Shown: positions 1-11,107 of the stretch, one piece after another | How positions within the stretch are numbered: position 1 is the first letter of the stretch | Layout: every line of letters begins with the position of its first letter | DNA from: Nemertoderma westbladi | Taxonomy: Eukaryota; Xenacoelomorpha; Nemertodermatida; Nemertodermatidae | Assembly (NCBI GenBank): GCA_032718475.1 | Contig: JAUCBJ010007591.1 | Location: forward strand, 1-41,574 | DNA: 41,574 nt | Direction of reading: 5' to 3' | Program-made: the position numbers and the translations under genes | The notes under the pieces: generated by a model | Told to the model about the DNA's origin: nothing | The model's input: only the letters and a program-made list of their open reading frames with translations | The model's database searches: none

Positions 1-675
1 TATCAAAGTTAATGCATCAGCAGTTAGTGGATTGAGACTTTGACATGGTTAACATTTCTCTTATCGCGATCAGTCTTATCATTTCTCTGTCCCACTTTAT
101 TTCCCGGTTGCAATGGAACTCTTTGCATATCCCTTTGCATTTGCAGGCATTGGTATACAGAACCCATCTAATTATGTCGACCAATTAACACATTGAAATC
201 ACAGGGGAGACTGGATTGTGTCATTTGCAAGTGGCAAAACTTACATTCTCTGTGAAAGCAATTTTATTAAAATGCATACAGCACTGCATTGCACCACCAC
301 CGCCCCCGATGCACTCTATCTTATTTAGTATTTATTTAATCCGATCAAATTGCTTTTCAAACTACTCGAAACTGCCCTGAACGGCATCACTTGTGAACAA
401 ACACCAAATGATATTCATTCTTGTCAAACACACTTTCCAGATTGTTGCCATGTATACCTGGTGGTCATGGTCGTGGTCACTGCCACGGTCGTGGTCACTA
501 TTGTGGTTGCTGTCGCTGTTGCAGTCTCGCTGCTGCAGTTGCAGTTTGTTGTCGTCGTCATGGTCGCTGTCAGGGTCGCGGTGCGGTAACCACAGTGGTA
601 CACTCGTGCAGCTACAAATAAATGGAACAGTTACAAATATACTCATCATTGAAGAACTTCACTTATCTGTTGTGA
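1..675. other. Intergenic stretch with a GTC/GTT-rich low-complexity tract
   Basis: No gene is supported here. Between about 450 and 590 the plus strand is made of short degenerate GGTCGTGGTCAC-like and CTGTTGCAG-like units. These keep several frames open on both strands by composition alone, giving Cys/Arg/Gly-, Val- or Trp/Ser-rich translations. No splice sites or conserved domain support coding. The rest looks like ordinary AT-rich spacer. Confidence 0.5.
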
Positions 676-683
676 GCTTTATT

Positions 684-934
684 CAGATAGGGGGGGACTT
701 TCGACGCAATAAAATTCATCCCTCTCCAGGGGAAATTCGACGCAAATAACAGCTGATTACTCTCAAAAATAAAACTGTAACCTGTTCCATCCTGCTTAGT
801 TTATTGTTTTGGTTAAAATAACGTGCCACTGTAACCTGCTCCTTTCCCTAAATTGAGAATTTAACATTGAGGCGGGATATTAATTCGCCAAGTTGGGATA
901 TGCATCCAGTCCCCCCCCCCCCCCCCCCCCTCTC
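684..934 (+). mobile_element. hAT-like MITE, copy 1, with 8-bp target duplication
   Basis: A 251-bp non-coding element is flanked by perfect 8-bp direct repeats GCTTTATT at 676-683 and 935-942, the duplication size typical of hAT transposons. The ends are inverted: the left end begins CAGATA followed by a G run and then GACGCAATAAAA; the right end has TGCATCCAGT followed by 20 C and TCTC. Internal landmarks shared with copies at 4.2-4.7 kb and 15.3-15.8 kb are ACTGTAACCTG (twice) and GAGGCGGGATATTAATTCG. There is no transposase, so movement would need an autonomous hAT in trans. The homopolymer inside the inverted repeat varies in length between copies. Confidence 0.85.
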
Positions 935-942
935 GCTTTATT

Positions 943-2230
943 ACGAAGTGTTGTCAATTTTTTAACCTGTTCTCTATAAGGTACAGAATCCCCCACCATC
1001 TGCCACAAATCATAAATCAGGAATACTAATAATAATTCTCATATGATGCCCCTTCAATATATTATACACACAGTAAACCTCTATAGGCCTATATAAGGAC
1101 ATGAATGATCAAACAGCAATCAGTAGCCCAAATTGATAATCAAAGATTCACAAATCGATACAATTTCCCATTAGCCAACATGATGCTTTGTATAGTTTGT
1201 ACATAATAATTATCTGGGTACCTGTTCCTATCGAAAAATATCACTACTTTAATCCTTTAGTAAGAAACTATTGGTAAGAAACATTTGCAGTGACTGACGG
1301 CTTATCATAGAGTAGGAGTGATCCATTAGTTTAGCCCCATTGGTTAGGGTATGTACAGTTGATCTACTAGAAATTAAAATTGGCTGACCAAATTTGATGA
1401 ACCTTTCTGTCTAGGGATTAATGGTTATTGTTTATTTAGTGTGTACTACATTACATATTAACATAATATATCAACCACACCACTAGAATGCATTGTCAGC
1501 TGCCTCATCATTAACTGAATGGAATTGTGAGGTCCGATTGAGCATGTATAACGAATTTATGCAATATGTTAAATTAGTCTACTTTCATTTTGATGTTGTC
1601 TATGACGCACTAAATCGATCATTGCGATTAGAATCCTAATCGTGATTATGTGTTTTCAATGGAGGTGATAATTGTTTCGTAAATGCGCTTGTATGGGATT
1701 ATGATTTCAGTTCGAATGAGCATACTCTCTGTGCCATATGAGTATAGAAAGTTTGTCATGGTTTGACAGGATATGTAGAATATCCATTAAATACCACGCA
1801 TAGGGGTCAATGTTGAGTCGACTTGGGGCCCATGTCCCATTTCATCAAAAATTGAATTTATTGGATATGTTTTACCATAGAATCGCATCTTTTTATCCTT
1901 AGGCAAATCTGATTTCCTTTTTTATGGCCCAGCCTACGTGTAACACAGTTCATGATCGGCCATGTAAATTCTCAATTCTTCTGCATTACTAAGACTAAGG
2001 CACCCTATACTGGCCAATTCCAAATTAGCAAGCGAATATTACTAAGGCACAGAATAATCAAGGCTCAAAATCACTAAGGCTGCCAAAGATGTGGCTAAGT
2101 CAGAATTTAAGTCTTAATCTTGGTCCCTGAAAAGGTTTCTGATATTCTACAGGAGCTTACCAATCAGCAGGTTGTCAGCATCTGTGCCAGTCAGTCCAAT
2201 CATGGAAATCGGATCTGGGACATTTTGTCA
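943..2230. other. Unannotated AT-rich spacer
   Basis: I see no reading frame with coding character, no splice-site-bounded exon and no recognisable repeat in this 1.3 kb. Confidence 0.5.
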
Positions 2231-2234
2231 TGTG

Positions 2235-2366
2235 ACTCTTCATCCATGGACTATTCGTCCCTGGACTATTCGTCTCAGGGATGAAAAGTCTGGCACAAAA
2301 AGTCCTTCGGGACGAAAGGTCTGGGGACAAATAGTCTGGAACGAATGGTCGTAATGAAAAGTCCTG
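2235..2366. repeat. Array of short inverted/direct GGACTATTCGTC-type motifs
   Basis: The motif GGACTATTCGTC and variants (GGACAAATAGTC, GGACGAAAGGTC, GATGAAAAGTC, GGACTTTTCATT on the other strand) recur about every 14-17 bp, in one orientation on the left and the opposite orientation on the right. The tract can therefore fold into long imperfect hairpins. It has the look of a degenerate minisatellite or foldback element. No coding or transposase is associated with it. Confidence 0.55.
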
Positions 2367-2464
2367 GTCCATATACCATGGAGATCAATCAACTTAGCGC
2401 CAGATATACCCCTGGGGTCTTTATAAAATGCCTGAGTGTTTGGATGAGTGCGTCATAAGAAATG

Positions 2465-3380
2465 AAAACGAGTGAGTTGGTCCCCATACCCAAGAAGGGC
2501 AACTAAAAACTTAGGATCTTTGCATAGAAATTTGTTGATCTCTATTGTTGCAAAGCTACAATATAGTTAGTTATATTAAATTACATTACACCAGGGATCC
2601 TATTGTCAACTAAGAGTTAGAAATCTGGCTGTTGTCTTTGTTGGCTTCGATACATTCTCTCAATCATGTATGATCAGTATACTTGAATCATATTGGACTC
2701 AGGAAATTATTGCTGCAATCAGATCACTATGTTTTAGGGTGAGTCCTCCAGGGCGAAGCACTTTGCACGATTCTTATCCATAATTATGGCTGATTATATT
2801 TTACACATATCCTTAGATCCTATATCTGATGAAGCACCGCCAGTCGGTACGAAATATATTATAATACTGTTATAATCTCGCAACAAATTTAATTATATTT
2901 ATATCCTTAGACCATCATAGTGACAATGCATCATATGCAACTCCTCCTACTGTTCAAGAAGTCGAGGTCCTCCTCTACGTACCTTACTGACCAAGACTTA
3001 GTTGATGACTTGGGAGTTTTCTCAGGATGACTAGAGGGATTCCTATGGCCCCTCAGCTCATCACATTTGGGTCAGACTGCTTCTATAATTTTGGCTTTCC
3101 TATTAACTATCTTCTTATTAAGTCCCCCAAGCTTGCCACTTGAATATAGCCGCATCCACTTTGCAGGACATTGCTTTTGCATTGAGAACCAGCACATTCA
3201 CGATCTTGTACTTTGGCAGCCTCATGGGGAGATTAAGCATAATGGGCAGTCAATGACTTTCTTGAGACGCATCTTAAAGGACACTGGCCTTGAAGATGCG
3301 GATAATCTCGCAAAAGCCATGGCGGATACTGAGTTGTGGCGGTGTAATTTTGTTGATAAGACAGCATAGCATTCTTAATG
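2465..3380 (+). mobile_element. LINE family B fragment (RT motifs plus ORF2 C-terminus), decayed
   Basis: Decayed remains of a LINE ORF2 in plus orientation, collinear with the larger copy at 19.4-21.4 kb. At 2478-2504 the frame reads LVPIPKKGN, the conserved segment near the start of the RT fingers. At about 2988-3022 comes a decayed FADD box reading VDDLGVFS. From about 3150 the family's C-terminal segment follows (FAGHCF, LVLWQPHG, MTFLRRILKDTGLEDAD, ELWRCNF). Stops and deletions separate these blocks: the sequence jumps from just after the FADD box to the C-terminus, so the thumb region is missing. The usual TAG-repeat tail is absent, so the 3' end is damaged too. The C-terminal frame alone stays open at 3067-3369. 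Confidence 0.75.
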
Positions 3381-3676
3381 CTCGTTGCATTGGGCTTTCC
3401 AATTGTGAATTGCATGGTGGTGGTAAAATATTTTTGTTAAGACAGCCTATATAGAAAAAATATAATCAATATCAACTATAAAGTATAAAGTCTATATAAA
3501 CTGCCCTACCAATATTTTACAATTGACTGTAGAAGAGTCTAGTTCTAGGGAGGATTGGGTGAAACTGTTGTCACCCAGATTATTATAAGACTGATGTGTA
3601 CAGGTGCAACAGCTACCGCAACAGCAGCAGGCACGATTGGATCATCCAGAAATATTGGGGATGGCAGTTTCCTCAG

Positions 3677-4095
3677 CTAGGCATTAACGAGCGGATATCT
3701 GAACCTTAGCTGTTGCTGGGTAGTTAGAACCTGTAGTAGGTTTTCACACAATGATTCCCAATAAGAAGTAGAAGTATTTGGGCCACAGGTCACTGTTAAA
3801 CAATGCATTAACCTCTCCAACTCTGCACAGAATATAAACGATTTGTAGGTTTTGTTAACTCCCTTCAACATGCCGATTATTACGAATGGAAGGTTATCCA
3901 CTCCTCGAGGATGGTCCACTACCATTAGTGTAATCCATTTGTGACTGTGAATCAACCACAAAACTATTAAATCAGGAGAGCCTGAACTCGGGCGAGATGA
4001 CGAAACATCCTCTATTTGAGCAACAGTTGCAGACTCAAGAAATGCACCTTTACTTCTGTTGCATTGTTGACGTTTACTCCTTGAGTGGCATTTAT
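3677..4095 (-). CDS. Candidate terminal exon of an unidentified host gene
   Basis: A minus-strand frame of about 139 codons runs from a plausible acceptor (TTTAGTTTCAG, ending at 4096) to a TAG stop at 3677-3679. The composition is that of a folded, mostly helical protein: a Ser/Lys/Arg-rich start, then a hydrophobic-patterned part containing DLIVLWLIHSHKWITLMV and later ERLMHCLTVTCG and LCENLLQVLTT, suggestive of armadillo-like helices. The acceptor phase fits the neighbouring exon at 4731-4968: one base is carried over, and the intron between them holds nested MITEs. I do not recognise the family, and a pseudogene or a fortuitous open frame cannot be excluded. Confidence 0.45.
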
Positions 4096-4233
4096 CTGAA
4101 ACTAAACGACTAGATTTAGAATAATTTTATAACGTAGGTTTTGGAGGAACCACCGTCGGAGGGATTCTCCAAAAGCAAATCTTCAAGACAGGAAACAGTT
4201 TTTTGAAATGGGGTAACTATTGGAGGATTCTCA

Positions 4234-4728
4234 AGAGGGGAAACTGGGCGCAAATCCCATCTTAGCGAATCAATATCCCGCCTCCAAATAGGGGGGGAAA
4301 CTGGACGCAATAAAATTTTTCCCTATCCAGGGGAAATTCGACGCAAATAACAACTGATTATTCTCGAAAATAAAACTGTAACCTGTTCTATTGTGATTAG
4401 TTTATGGTTTTGGTTAAAATAACGTGCCACTGTAACCTGCTCCTTTTCCTAAATTGAGAATTTAACATTGAGGCGGGATATTAATTCGCCAAGGCGGGTT
4501 TTGCGTCCAGTTCCCCCCCCCCCCCCCCCCTGTCTCCCCACCTCAATGTTAAATTCTCAATTTAGGGAAATGAGCAGGTTACAGTGTGGTACGTTATTTT
4601 AACCAAAACAATAAACTAAATGCAATAGAGTACAATAGTTTATTTTTTTGAGTAATCAGCTGTTATTTACGTCGAATTTCCCCTGGAGAGGGATGAATTT
4701 TTATTGCGTCCAGTTTCCCTCCTTATCT
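4234..4728 (-). mobile_element. Older hAT-like MITE, inverted copy split by a second MITE
   Basis: The two halves of one inverted MITE lie on either side of the copy at 4285-4536. The left half (about 4234-4284) starts with the inverted-repeat end GGGGAAACTGGGCGCAAAT and stops at CCCGCCTC. The right half (about 4545-4728) resumes with AATGTTAAATTCTCAA and ends in TTGCGTCCAGTTTCCCTCC. Removing the inner copy and one target repeat restores a collinear element. The outer 8-bp duplication is no longer obvious. It sits between the two candidate host exons. Confidence 0.75.
4285..4536 (+). mobile_element. Inner hAT-like MITE nested in an inverted copy of its own family
   Basis: A 252-bp copy begins CAAATA plus a G run and GAAACTGGACGCAA and ends TTTTGCGTCCAGTT, 18 C, then TGTCTC. 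The flanks CCCGCCTC (4277-4284) and CCCACCTC (4537-4544) form an 8-bp target duplication with one mismatch. Because host and insert are opposite-facing copies, the whole 4.23-4.73 kb interval is a long imperfect palindrome. Confidence 0.8.
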
Positions 4729-4730
4729 AC

Positions 4731-4968
4731 AAGAATCGTGACGTGATGTGGTCCTGCAGACCGCTCTAATCTTATTGAGGAGAAATACCATGTCTGATTC
4801 CGTATTAATCTGAGGAATAGTGGATAAATCACATGAAATAAATATCAGTTGCGGGGATAACAACTGAAACCCAGGATATTCAAACATAGGAAGTCCTGAT
4901 TTTGGACCTTTATACAAGAAGGAAAGGAAACATAACTCGACGTAAAGAATTGATTTGGCCAAAGAAGA
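4731..4968 (-). CDS. Candidate penultimate exon of the same unidentified host gene
   Basis: A minus-strand open frame of about 79 codons contains YKGPKSGLPMFEYPGFQLL and later SDMVFLLNKIRAVC. It can end at a GT donor (GTAGAT, weak) immediately before the MITE edge, leaving one base of a split codon; this matches the phase of the acceptor at 4096. The upstream boundary, an AG ending at 4969, is weak (ACTTTACTGAAAG). No start codon is assigned, and further 5' exons would lie at higher coordinates. The phase match alone has a one-in-three chance of being accidental. Confidence 0.35.
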
Positions 4969-6495
4969 CTTTCAGTAAAGTTGCAGTTATGGGATAAAAC
5001 TACGTACATTTTACATACTGTATCCATGTAAAACATAGATTTGTTGCCGTAAGTGGTTTTCAGTGTTATTATTCTTGTATATATTTATTTTGCACTCACT
5101 CACTATTTTCGTTCGCTTAACAAACTTCGTTGGTACATGGTACATCAAAAGTATGCATAAAGTGATTACACATGTAGATCAGCACATGGAGTTTACATTG
5201 TTGATCTATGCTGCTCATTCGGCCTCAACGGTGATGCCTCGATTCAACATTAACTCGGTAAGGGTAATATTTAAGTTTCCATCATTGACTACGCAATTCC
5301 GCTAACACACCATCGATCAAACAAAGACGTTGATTTTGTCGTGTGAAACACTGACATGAAGAGGAGATTGAAGTCGAATAAATTATCGTAATACTGTCAA
5401 TCGATAATTAAAGTGACGTTGGCTACTACAATGTGGTAGAAATCCTATTATACTAGTATTGTAAATCGTTAATTAAAACTACAGCATTTTAGCTACAAAT
5501 AATAAAGGGGGTGTGGTTCAATAACAGTGTTTATATGTTGCTATTGTATACAAATTTGGAGAATATTCGCTGCACAAAGTATCTATATTAGATAGATAGA
5601 TGGGAGGCAAATATGTTGACAAAAAATCAAAAAAGTTACAGGTATGCTTTTTCGTTTAATGGCAGAATAATACTATTCAGTATTATATTGAAACAATGTC
5701 ATACTTTGAGCGATGGTATTGTGACCGCATGTTTGCTCTATTATTACAATAGTTCATCATAAGTCGATATCGTATACCGGTAGGCCATTCATTGATATTT
5801 TATTGTTACACATAAGTGGCAAGTGAAGCATAACATGTTTACTAATATAATAAAATATCAACCTTAAAAATCACAAATCAGATCCCCGGCAATGTAATCT
5901 AGGATTCCACTGCATGCGAAGCGGGTTTGTGTTTTTCAACATTGGATTGCTGTTCTTTATTTCAATTTTATTAATAATAATAGGATAATATTCATTATCT
6001 GTAGATGTTTCTACTCCCTATATTTAATAATAATGTTAACCAATCTGCATAAAATGCAGATACTTACTATACAGTATATTTTAGTATGTTTTTTAACTCG
6101 AAATATTTATAAAAATGTGTATAAATCAGTAATACGCGAATATAATAGAATATAATATAATAGAGTTAGTAGAACTTATTAACAAGTACAACATATTAAT
6201 ATAGTAAAAGCAAGTAAATGGTTAATTTAGCGCAATATATCATTAACTATTGGCAATCTCAAAAATAAAATTATAATAGTATCCAACCTATGCAAATAAT
6301 ATGCATATGTGGGCTTGGAAGAACTTGGTCTCCAGGTTACGGGCGACGTCTGATTTCCAGATGGTATACATTTTTGATAGAGCTATATGATGTCTTTTTT
6401 TCTAACTTATCTGCTGTTCTCTATCCATGACCCAAGGTACTACTGGAAGTCGTTAATGTTATTTAGTTTTTTTTAAAGAATCCATTAACATTAAA
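4969..6495. other. AT-rich spacer with no supported feature
   Basis: Short AT-rich tracts and one GATAGATAGATA microsatellite-like patch near 5590 are visible. Open frames here (for example 5063-5305) have no coding character or splice context. Confidence 0.5.
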
Positions 6496-6930
6496 AGTCC
6501 TGTATTCGGTCTTCATAGCAGCATTTATATGCAATCCAACCTCCTTAGCAGCCCACTCCACTTTATTAGAGAGCAGGGCGATGTCATCCGCAAAGTCGGT
6601 GTCTGTGACTGTAGTTGCCGGATATCAACTACTTCTGCGTTCTTGTAGTGTGAATCCTAGATCTCCACCCTTTGTGGCCATCCTCATTGCATTGCATAAA
6701 TGCATAATCCAGTACAATTACAAATAGTAATGGCGCCATGTGTCACCTTGCAGTACGCCAGCCAGGATTGAGAAAAACTCAGTTTCACCATCTGGTGAGA
6801 GTACCTGAGTTTCTGTGTCACAATATAATAATCGAATGCCAGCAACGACTACTTCTGGTATTCCATAAGCTTTTAGTGCTATTTTTCCACGATTTACGGA
6901 GTTCAATGCTGCTGCCTTGAAGTCCACAAA
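6496..6930 (-). mobile_element. LINE reverse-transcriptase fragment
   Basis: Reading the minus strand from 6927 gives FKAAALNSVNRGKIALKAYG (RT motif A region with the AFD decayed), then GIRLLYCDTETQV and FSILAGVLQGDT (the motif B region, GVxQGD). After a disrupted stretch comes TDFADDIALLSNKVEWAAKE near 6530-6600 (the FADD catalytic box). The blocks are in correct RT order but in broken frames, so this is a dead fragment. It differs in sequence from both LINE family A (7.3-13.5 kb) and family B. Confidence 0.8.
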
Positions 6931-7352
6931 GTTGGAACTGAGGGAAGACTCTTTGACTCTATTCCTTCAATCAATTTCCATGGGTAGTGGTTTGTCATAT
7001 ATAGTTTCCTTGTAGGGAGGGCTGAACTTGATGTTTGGTGGTCGCAGAAGTGATCTTACCATTTCCCAACACGTTCTATGTTATTATCAGCTTATAGGCG
7101 CCCTTAAACATTATTATTATTAGTTTATTTCATTCGCACACGGCGACATCATAGTAAAAATGTGTACAAATTACACAATAGTTGTCATAGAGTTCCGATT
7201 TACACACAGAATATATTGCATAACAGGGACGAATGAGTAAGTACGTATAGTGGAGCGACACAATATTCAGATATAAGTTATAGTGTTACGGAATATTAAA
7301 TAAAATAGATATTATGCTTTGCATAATGCATATGTAAAAAGAAGACTCTGAA
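6931..7352. other. Spacer, possibly LINE A 3' region
   Basis: No gene. The segment after the C-terminal ORF2 remnant of LINE A may contain its 3' UTR (candidate near 7100-7350, with TTTATTTCATTCGCACACGG), but I cannot place a tail or target duplication. Confidence 0.3.
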
Positions 7353-10300
7353 CTAAACAAGTACCGATACCAAATATATATTGGACCAGAAGAGTGAGGA
7401 GAACTGAGTGCGGATAAACTCAGCCTTGTAGTTCTCGATAGTAGATATCCTTCCTGGTTGAAGTCGTTGGCTCAAGGAAGATTTGCTGTACTCATATGTA
7501 AAAAGGGATGTGATTAGAGGCATTGGGAATGCTCTTCTTGATGAATCGTAAGTGGAGAAGACACCAACATACGAATGATTGCTTCTTGGCACTTTGGCTA
7601 ACACTCGTGTGAGGGTTTGCAGGATAAGATTCGGACAATTCTTACAGCGCAGCAATATACATAGGCACTCGTGGTATGCCTCCATTGTTAATGGTCTACA
7701 GCCAATGAGGCAATATATAATTTGGTTGCTGACGTATGGTCCTAGGTGGAGGACTCCCCGGAGAGCCTTGCGGTAATACCAGTTATTCTAGAGCTGGAGT
7801 TGATAGCGCACACACTTGGAATTTAACAGTATATAAAATTGTAGGAACTGCGACAGTGCACCAGAGGTACCCAACAGTATCACAGTCCAATTTGCGACAT
7901 GTCCAGCCGTTCCTGTGGAAAATGTCAGATATGCGTGCGATTGTTTGTATACAACTTTGTAGCCGACTAGCATTGTTTGCGATTGCAACAATAGGGAATC
8001 CTAAGAATGTAAGAGAGGAGCTCGATGGTACTTAGACGCCATTTATATTTAAGAAAGTTGGAACACAATGAGTCGAGTTGCCAAGACCAAGATGAAAAGA
8101 CCACTTTGTTTTACTCTCTTCAAACTGTAGGTTAATGCTGCTGAGTTCATTAGATACAGTGTCAATTATGTTTTCAATTTCTTTCGGAGTTCTTCCTACA
8201 ATTAATATATCGTCAGCGCGTAGGAGATGATCCCAAGCCAAAACAATGATATGTTAAAACCGTATCCTTGGGAGTCTGTCTTTTCGAAGACATCACCTGT
8301 GTACATGATGAAGAGTATAGGGGATAGTATAGAGCCTTGCTTCACGCCTTTGACAAGTCTGACACCTATATTGTTGATACTGTCACCAAACTTAAGGAAA
8401 GCGATTGATGAGCGGTAATAAGCTAACAGTGATAGACAGATGTATGGATTAAGGTGCTTGGATAATTTTCCGAAGAGTATGGCATAGTCGACATTGTCGA
8501 AGGCACTACTGATATCAAGCTGACAGACATATGTTGTATTCCTCTGGAGACGCTGCTATTCAAGAAATTCCAGAATTGTACTAATTATGATATCTGACCC
8601 AATTTTCTTTTGATATGCGAGCTGCGGCAGTGGTATAAAGTCGGGGAGAGATAGAAACTCAAACATGATGACGCTCTTCATCACTTTGCTAACTACGTAT
8701 ATACTGGCAATTGGACAATAGGACCTGTGTGATAAGGCATTCCTCCCTTTTCCTTTATATAAGCTTGAAATAATTGTATACCCTAAGGTCTCAGGGACTT
8801 TGCCTAGTCTGAAGCATGTGTTGATAATGTCGGCCAGTACATTGCAAATAAAGTCCTCATCGAGACACATTATGTGTTCCACTACAAGGGAGTTGATGTC
8901 TCCAGATTTTCCTTTGGCAAGAGCCATTGTGGCGCGCTTTATGGTTGTCGGTGATAATACAGGGAATGTAGATTCTGTACATCTGTTTTGTAGATCAGAC
9001 ACCAGCTTGTCCATATTGTTGTCATACCCTGCCTACTTTATATTCAAAGCTGTTAAATTTTTTAGTATGTCGGTTTGAACTGAATCTGGTGGTTTATTGG
9101 CTTTTTTATCATTGAAAGCACCCCAGAAGGCCTTTGGGTTATTCCTAAAGGTATTTATTCGCCTTCCTCTTGATATTATCTGATGTCAGTGACTTCAGCA
9201 GCCAGTTCTTTAGTCTGCGGACACAAACGACGAGATTCCTTGTAAGCTACGCCATATAGACTAGTTTCATTCTTGTCATCTGTGCACCATAGCTCAAATA
9301 GTTTCCGGCATGTGGTTGATCTGTCTTTGAGTAAAGCTGACCGTATTCGCATATTCTTGGTTTTGCGCAATTTCCTAATTAATGGTAGAAAAATCTTCGC
9401 TGCACCATAAATACTATTTTGGACTCCGGAGACAAATTCTGTTAAGTTGTTGAGATCCCAGTTGATTGGCAACACACCCACTGAGTCATACATCCCCTTC
9501 ACCTCGCTTTGGACCTTTTGTTGATATAAAAGTAGGTGCTCATCAGTTACCTTGCCCCATGCAACCTTGATTGGTGGTGGTAGTTTTCTATACACTCCTG
9601 ATATCTTTCTGGTGTCTTTAACTTCAAATTTCATCTTGAACTTCTCAAATTTAAAGTTAGCCAAGAGTGGGACATGGTCAGATTGACATAGTGCATCATC
9701 AGAGCCAATGGTGCCTTTGACTAAACATTGATAACCTAGATTATTGGATATGATGTGATCAATGTATGAGGCTACTGCGATGAGATTATTTTCATTAAGA
9801 AAACCGTGAAGCCTGTCGCCTCGAGAGGTAGGATGATACCTACATTTATGTGGTCCTTGTAGAGGTCCAAAGTCGCAGTTAGTTGGTGTCGGACAAAATG
9901 ATAGGAATTGCAGTCTCATAAGAGTTAATTAAGTTTGTTAACCGCGCTAACAAGTTCTCGAAGGTTACAGAGGATTTTGAAGAATCAGGAGCATAGCACG
10001 AAAGGGCAAGCACAGATTGGCTGCAGTCTGAGGATGCAAAGATTCCTACTATATCATCTCCGCTAGATACTTTAGTGGCATTGTGGAAGGTTTCTCTTCT
10101 GTACCAGAGTGAAGTACCTCCAGCACCTCTAACTCGGTTTGGGTTGCACATTAACTGATAGTATATACACATTCAAACTTGTTATGTAGATTTGGCAGTA
10201 GTTCCTTGGCCTCAAGTGCATCGAGCCAATGTTCCTGTACAGCGAATACATCAGTTTCTTCCAATAACTGTGAAATTTTATCAGAGCTAGAATGGAATCC

Positions 10301-11098
10301 CCGGCAATTGAAACTCCCAGTCCAGAGGTGAAAGTGATTGCAGTAGTCATTACTTGTATCACATAATGAACCTGATTGCTGGATTGGAGTGTTAAAGACG
10401 TTGCTTATAGGGCTGCCTCTGGAAATGACTGTGTGGTTTACGTTGGTACAGACCAGTCTGTATGTATGACTAGATGTTTGTTTCCCTGTGAATTCATGCT
10501 GATGTCTATTGGCACGGCTGTGTGTGATCCATTTGCAACACCGAACTCCATCAGACCAGAAAGAGTCACTGCAGACAGTGTCATGATTAAACATATCGAC
10601 TGTGATCCTTATACTCACAGTCCTTCCTTGTGTGCGAATTGGCTTCACTCGATAAATATCAACATTTTTCGCGACTAGATAATCCTCAATGTCCATTGGG
10701 TTGTACTGTCTTGGTATGCCAGTTACATATAAGTATGTGTATAGATGGTGGAGGGTTGATTGTGTTGTGTTACCTTGGCGTCTATGGCCATTATTGATAT
10801 ATGGCCTTTGGGCCTGATGTTGCTGATGTGTTTGTTTTCGGAAGTGGTTAGCTCTGATTTGAGTCGCAAAGGTGTTCGGCGGGTTATGAGAATGACCTGC
10901 ACGATGTGCTCCGCTAATTTGTTTGTTGTTATTGATTTTCTGATTTGCCAGTGTATCTCTAATGTTGTTCGTAGGATCATGATCGATGTCATTCCCTGCT
11001 ATATCATTGTCTGCATCACTCAAGGTTATATAGCTTGTGGAAGAATTTGATGGTGTCTCAGAGTTGGTTTCACAGTTGTCCCACTTATTAGGCACCAT
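7353..11098 (-). pseudogene. LINE A RRM-like region, endonuclease and reverse transcriptase (ORF1 C-terminus/ORF2)
   Basis: The frame 11098-10151 has an Asn/His-rich linker, then an RRM-like block (LYVTGIPRQYNPMDIEDYL, VSIRITVDMF), then the start of the endonuclease: FNCRGFHSSSDKISQLL and VFAVQEHWL, with the catalytic Glu. Frame breaks follow at about 10150 and 9900. The next frame (9919-9176) contains GDRLHGFL and QSDHVPLL, the Asp-His of the endonuclease active site (near 9680). RT runs from 9014: LAKGKSGDINSLVVEHI, ISSLYKGKG, then LDISSAFDNVDY (motif A, near 8500), GVKQGSILSPILF (motif B, near 8340) and ADDILIVG (motif C, near 8210). A C-terminal remnant is at 7685-7353. At least five breaks make it inactive. 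Confidence 0.8.
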
Positions 11099-11107
11099 GC
11101 TGGAGCT

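Noticed and set aside
393-749. Overlapping open frames on both strands, Cys- or Trp/Ser-rich
   Set aside because: Explained by the GTC/GTT-rich low-complexity tract; all frames are open because of composition.
5063-5305. 80-codon plus-strand ORF with a hydrophobic start
   Set aside because: AT-rich spacer, no homology, no splice or tail context.
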